Assembly: GCA_027435495.1 (NCBI GenBank)
Contig: DAHZZC010000237.1
Location: forward strand, 1 to 6,324
DNA length: 6,324 nucleotides
Origin: Planctomycetales bacterium
GTDB taxonomy: Bacteria; Planctomycetota; Planctomycetia; Isosphaerales; Isosphaeraceae
Direction: 5' to 3'
Shown here: positions 1-5,155 of the stretch, one piece after another
How the letters are laid out: every line of letters starts with the position of its first letter
Numbering within the stretch: the stretch's first letter is position 1
Made by a program: the position numbers and the translations under genes
Notes under the pieces: model-generated
Seen by the model: only the letters and a program-made list of their open reading frames with translations
Databases searched by the model: none
Told to the model about the DNA's origin: nothing

Positions 1-431
1 ACGGCTGTATCAAAGCCGAAGGAGAAATCGGCGACGCGCAGATCGTTGTCGATCGTTTTGGGGATGCCAACGACTGGATACTGGAAATCGTTTCGTAGGC
101 GGAGCGCGACGCCCAGGGTGTCGTCGCCGCCGATCACGACGAGGGCATCGAGCTGCAGGCGTTCGAAGTTCTCGCGCAGGGCTGTGAGGTCGGTCTCCGG
201 ATTTCGGTAGGGATTGGTGCGCGAAGAACCGAGAATGCTTCCGCCGAGCCCGATAATCCCGTCGGTTTCGGCGGTGGTGAGTGGGCAGGTGAGGTCCTGG
301 ATCAGTCCGCGCCACCCTTCGAGAATTCCGATACAGGTCGAGCCGGCCTGTTCGAGCTGATGTACGACCGCTCGGATCACGGCATTTAGCCCGGGGCAGT
401 CGCCACCGCCGGTGAGCAGGCCCACCTTCAT
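1..431 (-). CDS. pfkA: 6-phosphofructokinase, probably pyrophosphate-dependent; N-terminal part only
   Basis: Phosphorylates fructose 6-phosphate to fructose 1,6-bisphosphate in cytosolic glycolysis. The reading frame is open from ATG at 431 to the left edge (143 full codons), so the C-terminal half or more is missing. Visible motifs in order: an N-terminal MKVGLLTGGGDCPGLN phosphate-binding loop (residues 1-16), LGGSILGSSRTNP around 62-74, GGDDTLG near 100-106, and the active-site motif PKTIDND about 20 residues later. In E. coli PfkA the corresponding segments read GGDGS and PGTIDND. Asp for the second Gly and Lys for the Gly before TIDND are the established signature of PPi-dependent enzymes, so PPi as phosphoryl donor is a well-founded inference. 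The start is fixed by the ribosome binding site GGAGGGAGG (439-447), 7 bases upstream. The gene lies 121 bases downstream of accC on the same strand; I see no convincing terminator in the gap, so co-transcription is possible. Confidence 0.93.
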   Translation of the reverse strand, partial: MKVGLLTGGGDCPGLNAVIRAVVHQLEQAGSTCIGILEGWRGLIQDLTCPLTTAETDGIIGLGGSILGSSRTNPYRNPETDLTALRENFERLQLDALVVIGGDDTLGVALRLRNDFQYPVVGIPKTIDNDLRVADFSFGFDTA

Positions 432-438
432 CGAACAA

Positions 439-447
439 CCTCCCTCC
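439..447 (-). promoter_or_regulatory. Strong ribosome binding site of the phosphofructokinase gene
   Basis: On the minus strand the sequence GGAGGGAGG lies 7 bases before the ATG at 431. It decides the start codon in favour of this ATG over the out-of-frame TTG at 438. The 121-base gap upstream (432-552) holds no gene. Its only AT-rich element is TAAACT on the minus strand near 485, without a good -35 partner, so I do not call a promoter. Confidence 0.75.
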
Positions 448-552
448 TTCGTGCTGTCGGCCGCGCTGACCTACTTGCCGAGTTTAACATCGGGGAGGGG
501 TCCAGGGCCAGGCGGCCAGGAATTCTGGATCGTGAGGGGGTCGCTAAAGGTT

Positions 553-1920
553 TCAGGGCGAGGGCGGTCCCGATCGCGGCGGTAGCAGCACCCGTTCGAC
601 CCAGGTCGTGTCGACGTGATTGGTGAGGAAATCTGGGTGGCGGAGTATCCGCTTGTGGAGTGGGATTGTGGTCTGGACGCCTTCGATTGCCAGTTCGTCG
701 AGGGCTCGTCGCATGGTGGCGAGGGCCTCGTCACGGGTTGGGGCGTGAACGATCAGCTTTCCGAGTAGAGAATCGTAGTAGGGTGGGACGATGTATCCGA
801 CCTGGATGTGCGAATCCCAGCGCACCCCGGGACCGCCTGGGATTCGGAGAGCGGTGATCCGGCCTGGCGACGGCCGGAAGTCGTGATCGGGGTCTTCCGA
901 ATTGATCCGGCATTGGATCGAGTGGCCGCGGAGGACGATCCCGTCCTGGTCGAACGGGAGCGGATCACCAGCGGCGATTCGGATCTGCTGCTTGACGAGG
1001 TCGATCCCGGTCACCATCTCGGTGACGGGATGCTCGACCTGAATTCGGGCGTTGACCTCGATGAAATAGAAGTTGTGCTCGGCGTCGACGAGGAACTCGC
1101 ATGTTCCGGCGTTGACGTACCCGGCGGCTCGGGCCAGTCGGACAGCCGACTCGCCGAGGCGCTGGCGGACTTGCAGTGGGAGCGTTGGCGCGGGAGATTC
1201 TTCAATGAGCTTTTGATGGCGTCTCTGGAGTGTGCAATCGCGGTCCCAGCAGTGGACGATGTGACCATACTTGTCGGCGAGTATCTGAATCTCGACGTGC
1301 CGCGGGCGGTCGATGAACTTCTCGATGTAGACGCTGGCGTTCTTGAACGCGGCCTCGGCCTCATTGCGGGCCATCTGGAGGGCTTCGGCGAGGTGGGCCT
1401 CGTCCCGGCAGATTCGCATGCCTTTCCCGCCGCCACCAGCCGCGGCCTTGATGAGGACGGGAAAACCAATCTCGCGAGCGAGTCGGAGCGCCTGGGTGTC
1501 GCTGGTGACGACGCCTTCGGAACCGGGAACGCAGGGTACTTTCGCCTCGGCGGCGATTTCCTTGGCCTCGGTTTTGAGGCCCATCTTGCGGATCGCCTCG
1601 TGGGGTGGTCCGATGAATTCGAAGCCGCTGGCGCCGCAAACCTCGGCGAAGCCTGGATTCTCACTCAGAAAACCATACCCCGGGTGGATCGCCTGGACGT
1701 CGGCGACCTCGGCGGCGGCGATGATTCTTGGGATATTGAGGTAGCTGTCGGTGCTCGGACCCTTGCCGATGCAGATCGCCCGATCGGCGACCTTCAGGTA
1801 CATGGCGTCGCGGTCGGCCTGGGAGTAGACGGCGACGGCCTCGACGCCTAGTTCCTTGCAGGCGCGAATGACGCGGAGGGCGATCTCGCCGCGGTTGGCG
1901 ACCAGAATTCGTGGAAACAT
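553..1920 (-). CDS. accC: Acetyl-CoA carboxylase, biotin carboxylase subunit
   Basis: ATP-dependent carboxylation of the biotin on AccB by bicarbonate, the first half-reaction of acetyl-CoA carboxylase in fatty acid synthesis (cytosol). The protein has 455 residues against 449 in E. coli and aligns over its full length. Domains: N-terminal biotin carboxylase fold from MFPRILVANRGEIA (1-14), ATP-grasp with the glycine loop AAAGGGGKGM (159-168), and a C-terminal domain with SHIQVGYIVPPYYDS (370-384). The active-site residues known from the E. coli enzyme are all present: Lys116, Lys158, His208, Glu275, Glu288, Arg292, Glu296 and Arg338. RRHQK at 233-237 and IQVEHPVTE at 293-301 are intact. The frame is open 23 codons further upstream, but that extension overlaps accB and matches nothing in the family, while ATG at 1920 gives the classical N terminus. 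A GAGAGG lies about 12 bases before it. Follows accB by 32 bases, so the two are surely one transcription unit. Confidence 0.97.
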   Translation of the reverse strand: MFPRILVANRGEIALRVIRACKELGVEAVAVYSQADRDAMYLKVADRAICIGKGPSTDSYLNIPRIIAAAEVADVQAIHPGYGFLSENPGFAEVCGASGFEFIGPPHEAIRKMGLKTEAKEIAAEAKVPCVPGSEGVVTSDTQALRLAREIGFPVLIKAAAGGGGKGMRICRDEAHLAEALQMARNEAEAAFKNASVYIEKFIDRPRHVEIQILADKYGHIVHCWDRDCTLQRRHQKLIEESPAPTLPLQVRQRLGESAVRLARAAGYVNAGTCEFLVDAEHNFYFIEVNARIQVEHPVTEMVTGIDLVKQQIRIAAGDPLPFDQDGIVLRGHSIQCRINSEDPDHDFRPSPGRITALRIPGGPGVRWDSHIQVGYIVPPYYDSLLGKLIVHAPTRDEALATMRRALDELAIEGVQTTIPLHKRILRHPDFLTNHVDTTWVERVLLPPRSGPPSP

Positions 1921-1952
1921 CTTCGGGCTGAACCTCTCGACGGTCCGGGCGT

Positions 1953-2528
1953 TCACGACGGGTTGACGCGGAAGAGTGGCTGGCCGCACTCGACCGCCTG
2001 GCCGTTCTTGGCCAGTACCTCGACGATCGTGCCGGAGACGCCGGCGGGGATATCGGTGAATACCTTCATCGCCTCGATGATGCAGACGATGGTCCCGGGA
2101 TGGACGACGGTGCCGACGGTCACGAGCGGCGGAGCATCCGGGGCGCGCGAGGTGTAGTAAGTTCCGACCATGGGGCTCTCGATGAGAACGCCCTTCTCGG
2201 CCGGAGCCGACGGCGCCGAGCCGGGCGAAGCCGAGCCGGGGGTGACGGGAGCGGATGACGGGTGGATCGCGCCGGGATGTGGTGCGGTCCCCTGGCCCAT
2301 TGAGTAGACCATGTAGGGTTGATTTCCGACCAGTACCTGTGAGCCGCCCTGGGGCAAGGGCCCCATACTGGAGGGAGAAGCCTCCGGTCCTCGGCGTCGC
2401 AGGCGGATCTGGACCGGGCCATCGGCCAGGTCGAGCGAGCTGAGATCGTAACGCTTCATTAGCCGGGCGAGATAGTGGATCCGCTCGACGTCCAGCGGTC
2501 CACTGGATTCCTGGGGGCTCTCCGCCAT
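1953..2528 (-). CDS. accB: Acetyl-CoA carboxylase, biotin carboxyl carrier protein
   Basis: Carries the biotin that shuttles the carboxyl group from AccC to the carboxyltransferase (AccA/AccD, not in this window). 191 residues, longer than the 156 of E. coli AccB. Three parts are visible: an N-terminal AccC-interacting segment (about 12-46, with LARLMKRYDLSSLDLADG); a Pro/Ala/Ser/Gly-rich flexible linker (about 47-112); and a biotinyl domain (113-190). The biotinylation motif EAMK puts the modified lysine at 155. SPMVGTYY at 118-125, followed by a SRAPDAPP segment (127-134), matches the region forming the protruding thumb of bacterial AccB. The extra length is mostly in the linker, which also holds a tyrosine/methionine patch (72-77) unusual for such linkers. 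Start at ATG 2528 is supported by GGAG, 7 bases upstream. pepP ends 125 bases upstream; accC follows after 32 bases. Confidence 0.96.
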   Translation of the reverse strand: MAESPQESSGPLDVERIHYLARLMKRYDLSSLDLADGPVQIRLRRRGPEASPSSMGPLPQGGSQVLVGNQPYMVYSMGQGTAPHPGAIHPSSAPVTPGSASPGSAPSAPAEKGVLIESPMVGTYYTSRAPDAPPLVTVGTVVHPGTIVCIIEAMKVFTDIPAGVSGTIVEVLAKNGQAVECGQPLFRVNPS

Positions 2529-2532
2529 TCGT

Positions 2533-2556
2533 TCACTCCGCAGTCGGCCGGCGCAT
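2533..2556 (-). CDS. Possible seven-residue leader peptide upstream of accB
   Basis: A minimal open frame encoding MRRPTAE, ending in TGA four bases before the accB start. It has a better ribosome binding site than accB itself: GGAGAGG (2564-2570) with a 7-base spacer. It lies in a different frame from accB, so it is not an N-terminal extension. Its final codons (GCG GAG) contain the GGAG that serves accB, so ribosomes finishing here would stop on top of the accB initiation region. This arrangement could couple or modulate accB translation. The sequence and spacing are seen directly; function is inferred, and such a short frame can arise by chance. Confidence 0.3.
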   Translation of the reverse strand: MRRPTAE

Positions 2557-2582
2557 GGTCAGTCCTCTCCGAGGCGCGAACG

Positions 2583-2604
2583 GGTCTCGGCGTCGGTCGA
2601 GACC
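2583..2604 (-). repeat. Inverted repeat in the accB leader region
   Basis: GGTCTCG (2583-2589) and CGAGACC (2598-2604) form a perfect 7-bp stem with an 8-base loop, between the pepP stop and accB. No T-tract follows on the minus strand, so it is not a classical terminator. It could be an RNA hairpin in the accB leader, a 3'-end structure of pepP mRNA, or an operator-like dyad. I cannot tell which. Confidence 0.4.
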
Positions 2605-2653
2605 GTCGCGGGCGGGGCACGCACAACGGAGGGATCGGGTGGATTCGGGGCTT

Positions 2654-3745
2654 TCAGTCGATCGTAACCGAGTCGATCCCCTTCGGCAGTCGGGAGAGAA
2701 CCTCGCAGCCGTCATCGGTGACGAGCACGTCGTCCTCGATCCGGATGCCGCCCCAGCCGGGCAGGTAAATTCCCGGCTCGACTGTGACCACGTTACCGGG
2801 CTCGAGGACGTCCGGCGATCCCTTTCGGATTCGGGGCGCCTCGTGAATCTCCATGCCGATCCCGTGACCCAGGCCGTGATCAAAAAAACCGCCGAAACCG
2901 GCCGCGTCAATGACGGAGCGGGCTTCGGCATCGATATCGTGGGCCAGAGCGCCGGGACGGATCGCGGCAATGGCCCGCTCCTGGGCGGTCAGTACGGTCC
3001 GGTAGATCTCCTCGAATTTCGATGTGACCTTACCTGTGGCGATGATCCGCGTCAAGTCACTTTTGTAGGGCTCGCCGCTGGCGCCCCAGTCGATCAGGAC
3101 GAAATCATCGCGATCGAGGCGGGTGCGAGTCGGCCGGGCGTGGGGCAGGGCGGCCCGTTCACCGACAGCGACGATCGGCGGGAAGCTTGAACCGGTGGCC
3201 CCGCATCGACGGAGGGCGGCCTCGATCGCATCGGCGACGTCGCGCTCCGTCTCCTCAAGACGGAGTCCGGCTCGGAGGATCGCGAAGGCTTTTTCGGCGA
3301 TTCGGACGGATGAGCGGATGGCCTCGATCTCCTCTTGATCCTTCACCCGACGGAGCACTTCGACCCATCCTGAGACACCGCGCAGCTCGACGCTGGGCAT
3401 TGCCACCGAGAAAGCCTGAAGCTCGGCTACGGTGAGGTTCGTCGCCTCAAATGCGAGATGGCGCCAGCCGAGTCCCTGAACGACTCTTCCTAGTTCGCTC
3501 GGTATCTCGACGCCGGTTGGTCGGATGTGGCGTTCCAGTCCGGGGCATTCCTGCTCGAGCTGGGTAGTGTAACGGCCGTCGGAAACCAGGATTTCGCGAT
3601 CGGGGCCGACCAGCAGGATTGAGGAATCGCCCGTGAATCCAGTCAGATAGCGGACGTTGACAGGCGAAGCGACAAGGAATCCGTCCACCTGTTCCTTGAC
3701 CAGACTTTGTTTCAGACGCTCCCGACGGGCCTGGATTCTCCCCAT
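2654..3745 (-). CDS. pepP: M24 family metallopeptidase, Xaa-Pro aminopeptidase-like
   Basis: Probable cytosolic Xaa-Pro aminopeptidase, or a related proline dipeptidase, which removes residues N-terminal to proline. 363 residues, typical of the short bacterial form. There are two domains: an N-terminal creatinase-like domain (about 1-132, with VNVRYLTGFTGDSS at 29-42) and a C-terminal pita-bread catalytic domain (about 138-358). All five dinuclear metal ligands of M24 enzymes are visible: Asp219 (LIDWGAS), Asp230 (YKSDLTR), His294 (GLGHGIG), Glu323 (VEPGIYLPG) and Glu337 (RIEDD). His202 (PHARP) and His301 (EIHE) fit the conserved substrate-site histidines. Start at ATG 3745 has a modest GGAG (3757-3760), 11 bases upstream. 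A strong terminator ends 26 bases before the start, so the gene needs its own promoter (none obvious) or read-through. Lies 125 bases upstream of accB; in B. subtilis the pepP homologue yqhT sits beside efp-accB-accC. PepP versus PepQ specificity cannot be settled from sequence alone. Confidence 0.93.
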   Translation of the reverse strand: MGRIQARRERLKQSLVKEQVDGFLVASPVNVRYLTGFTGDSSILLVGPDREILVSDGRYTTQLEQECPGLERHIRPTGVEIPSELGRVVQGLGWRHLAFEATNLTVAELQAFSVAMPSVELRGVSGWVEVLRRVKDQEEIEAIRSSVRIAEKAFAILRAGLRLEETERDVADAIEAALRRCGATGSSFPPIVAVGERAALPHARPTRTRLDRDDFVLIDWGASGEPYKSDLTRIIATGKVTSKFEEIYRTVLTAQERAIAAIRPGALAHDIDAEARSVIDAAGFGGFFDHGLGHGIGMEIHEAPRIRKGSPDVLEPGNVVTVEPGIYLPGWGGIRIEDDVLVTDDGCEVLSRLPKGIDSVTID

Positions 3746-3771
3746 GAAGCCGGCTACTCCACATCACATCG

Positions 3772-3814
3772 AAAAGGGAAAACGCCGCGGGGCAAGTTGT
3801 GCTTGCCCCGCGGC
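3772..3814 (-). terminator. Intrinsic terminator after the TPM-domain gene
   Basis: GCCGCGGGGCAAG (3784-3796) pairs perfectly with CTTGCCCCGCGGC (3802-3814): 13 bp with a 5-base loop. Reading the minus strand, the stem is followed by GTTTTCCCTTTT. It sits 40 bases after the stop codon of the TPM gene and is the clearest terminator in the window. It separates that gene from pepP. Confidence 0.88.
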
Positions 3815-3853
3815 CTGGATGACGCGATCTGACCCAGGAAAGGAGGCAGAACC

Positions 3854-4966
3854 TTACCAGTCGCCGCCACCGCCGCCGCCGCCACCCCAGTCGCCGCCGC
3901 CGCCGCCGCCGCCCCAATCACCGCCGCCGCCGCCCCAGTCGCCACCACCGCCGCCGGTGTCGCCACCGCCGCCCCAGTCGCCGCCGGTGTCACCACCGCC
4001 GTCGTCCCAGGAGCCGCCCTGGCCGCTGTCGGCACCGACGGTCGCGTCGTCGTCCTGACCGGGGACGCCCGTGTTTTCGGTGGGATAGGTGCTTGCTGTG
4101 TGCTCGCCGTGGCGGCCGGACATTTGATCGTAAAGCCAATTCCCGGCCATCGCACCGCCAAGGCCGCCAAGCAGCCCCGAGAAGAAGCCGCCGCCGCGAC
4201 CGCCGTTGCCGCCTCCGTAACCCGGCCCTCCATATCCGCCGCCGTAGCCGGGTCCAGCACCAGGACCCATACCTGGGCGAGGCCCGCCCATTGGACCGCC
4301 GGGATAGCCGGCGCCCGATGATCGGCCGAACAGGGCTCCAAGCACCCGGAGGAAGAGTAGGACCGCCAGGATACCCGCGCCAATCAGGAGAAACGTGCCC
4401 ATTGTCGAACCTCCCCCTGCATGACCAGCTCCCGCCCCCACCGGTGCCGGCAATCCTACCCGGGCTCCGGCCCGGGGCTGGCCAACGCGGTGACCGTCCA
4501 GCGTCCGCTCGATCGCCTCAACGCCTTTCTTCAATCCGCCGTCGATATCGCGCCGGTTGAATTCGTCGGTGAACGCCGTCCGAATTTCCGCCTGCTTGCT
4601 TGGTGGGACGATCGACTGAATCCGCTTCCGGATCAGCGGTTGGGAGATCAGGTGATCCCCCTTGGAGATCAGGATGTAGACTCCCTCGTCGTGGATCTTC
4701 TGATCCCGACGCGCCGCTTCGTGGTTCATTACATCATACTTCTCGCCCTTGGGCATCGACTTCTCGATGCCCGGGACGTGGTCGACCGTCTCAATCACGA
4801 CCGGGATGCCGGTCGATTTCTCAAGACGATCGAGCCGGCGCTGGGCCTCCTCGACCACGTTTGGGCTGAACATTTTCGCGTCGTCTCGGACTGCCGAGCC
4901 CCAGGCCGACGCCCCGATCAACAGGAACGTTGCCGGGATGGCGACGGCCCACCTGGTCCTGACCAT
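3854..4966 (-). CDS. Exported, membrane-anchored TPM-domain protein with Gly/Asp/Trp-repeat tail
   Basis: 370 residues. Visible in order: signal peptide (about 1-25, positive start MVRTRW, hydrophobic core, likely cleavage after WGSA); a TPM domain (about 28-157, from DDAKMFSPNVVEEA, through IPVVIETVD and DEGVYILIS, to FNRRDIDGGLKKGVEAI); a Gly/Ala/Pro linker (159-187); one transmembrane helix (about 189-213); a Gly/Pro/Tyr-rich stretch (218-260); a glycine-rich hydrophobic patch (261-278); an acidic low-complexity stretch; and Gly-run/Asp-Trp repeats up to the final DW. The TPM fold occurs in the photosystem repair protein TLP18.3/Psb32 and in the YgcG family; many members end in glycine-rich tails, and some plant members have phosphatase activity. 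The molecular role here is unknown, with an envelope location the best inference. Start at ATG 4966 has GAGG 9 to 12 bases upstream and gives a complete signal peptide. Downstream is a strong terminator, upstream a hairpin-containing leader, suggesting a monocistronic unit. Confidence 0.85.
   Translation of the reverse strand: MVRTRWAVAIPATFLLIGASAWGSAVRDDAKMFSPNVVEEAQRRLDRLEKSTGIPVVIETVDHVPGIEKSMPKGEKYDVMNHEAARRDQKIHDEGVYILISKGDHLISQPLIRKRIQSIVPPSKQAEIRTAFTDEFNRRDIDGGLKKGVEAIERTLDGHRVGQPRAGARVGLPAPVGAGAGHAGGGSTMGTFLLIGAGILAVLLFLRVLGALFGRSSGAGYPGGPMGGPRPGMGPGAGPGYGGGYGGPGYGGGNGGRGGGFFSGLLGGLGGAMAGNWLYDQMSGRHGEHTASTYPTENTGVPGQDDDATVGADSGQGGSWDDGGGDTGGDWGGGGDTGGGGGDWGGGGGDWGGGGGGGDWGGGGGGGGDW
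3857..4018 (-). repeat. GGC-type triplet repeat coding for Gly-run/Asp-Trp tail
   Basis: The last 54 codons of the TPM gene are almost only Gly, Asp, Trp, Thr and Ser. Counting towards the C terminus, the glycine runs between Asp-Trp or Asp-Thr pairs grow as 4, 5, 5, 7 and 8. The glycine codons are mostly GGC with some GGT, giving a GCC/GGC microsatellite-like tract. The most regular part, with a seven-unit uninterrupted GGC run, is next to the 3' end. This suggests recent expansion by replication slippage; length may vary between strains. Confidence 0.85.
4400..4417 (-). promoter_or_regulatory. Possible internal translation start in the TPM gene
   Basis: Inside the TPM reading frame, GGGGGAGG (4410-4417) stands 7 bases before an in-frame ATG (4402, Met189). 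The spacing and sequence match the strong site of the phosphofructokinase gene in this window. A product from here would be 182 residues, starting directly with the transmembrane helix and lacking the TPM domain. The match may be a by-product of Gly-Gly-Gly-Ser codons, so this is a candidate only. Confidence 0.35.
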
Positions 4967-4983
4967 GGTTCGTGATTCCTCGC

Positions 4984-5032
4984 AAAAAGGTCCCCGCGAC
5001 GGTTATCGCCCTGCGGTCCCGGCGGCGGGGAC
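4984..5032 (-). terminator. Terminator- or attenuator-like hairpin in the TPM gene leader
   Basis: On the minus strand GTCCCCGC (5025-5032) pairs with GCGGGGAC (4990-4997) over a 27-base loop and is followed by C and five T (4984-4988). The T-tract ends 17 bases before the TPM ATG, with the ribosome binding site in between. The 5' arm can instead form a local 5-bp hairpin, GTCCC (5028-5032) with GGGAC (5016-5020), which would exclude the long stem. It may terminate transcripts from the Sm-like gene, or act as a switch on the TPM mRNA. The long loop makes it weaker than the 3772-3814 terminator. Confidence 0.4.
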
Positions 5033-5051
5033 TCTCTCTTTCGTAGTACGA

Positions 5052-5072
5052 GGCCGGCCGGCCGATCGATCG
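5052..5072. repeat. Adjacent perfect palindromes between the Sm-like and TPM genes
   Basis: GGCCGGCCGGCC (5052-5063) is a 12-base palindrome, overlapping by one base CGATCGATCG (5063-5072), a 10-base palindrome. They lie in the 184-base gap upstream of the TPM gene, which otherwise holds only the hairpins listed and no convincing -35/-10 pair. They could be a protein-binding site or plain GC-rich simple sequence. Confidence 0.4.
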
Positions 5073-5133
5073 CGCCGCGCGGGGCCCACAGAATGTGTTC
5101 GCCCGAAACCTTCAAATCTCCTCGGAGGTTGTT

Positions 5134-5155
5134 CCTGACCGCCGGAGCGGTCAGG
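5134..5155 (-). terminator. Hairpin overlapping the stop codon of the Sm-like gene
   Basis: CCTGACCGC (5134-5142) and GCGGTCAGG (5147-5155) form a perfect 9-bp stem with a 4-base loop. The stop codon (5151-5153) is inside the stem. The minus strand continues with AACAACC, not a T-tract, so it is a weak intrinsic terminator at best. It may protect the mRNA 3' end, or be part of a Rho-dependent end. Confidence 0.5.

Noticed and set aside
10..438. A minus-strand Arg/Pro-rich frame beginning at TTG 438
   Set aside because: It is a different frame of the phosphofructokinase gene, whose true frame starts at ATG 431 and has clear PFK motifs.
501..529. A hairpin downstream of accC (TCCAG pairing with CTGGA, inner GGCC pairs)
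   Set aside because: The stem is short and bulged and has no T-tract on the minus strand, so I do not call it a terminator.
808..1851. A 347-codon open frame on the plus strand, opposite accC
   Set aside because: It is fully antisense to a strongly conserved gene. Long antisense frames are expected at this GC content, the product resembles no family I know, and its composition follows from accC codon usage.
1921..1989. A 23-codon N-terminal extension of accC
   Set aside because: It overlaps the accB end, has no family match, and ATG 1920 gives the standard biotin carboxylase N terminus.
2555..3190. A 211-codon open frame on the plus strand, opposite pepP
   Set aside because: Antisense shadow of a gene with all its catalytic residues intact; no ribosome binding site or recognisable motif.
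3657..4058. A proline-rich open frame on the plus strand
   Set aside because: Its Pro/Pro/Ser repeats are simply the reverse complement of the Gly/Asp/Trp codons of the TPM gene tail.
5085..5125. A TTGAAG and CATTCT pair on the minus strand as TPM gene promoter
   Set aside because: The spacer would be only 14 bases and the -10 match is poor.
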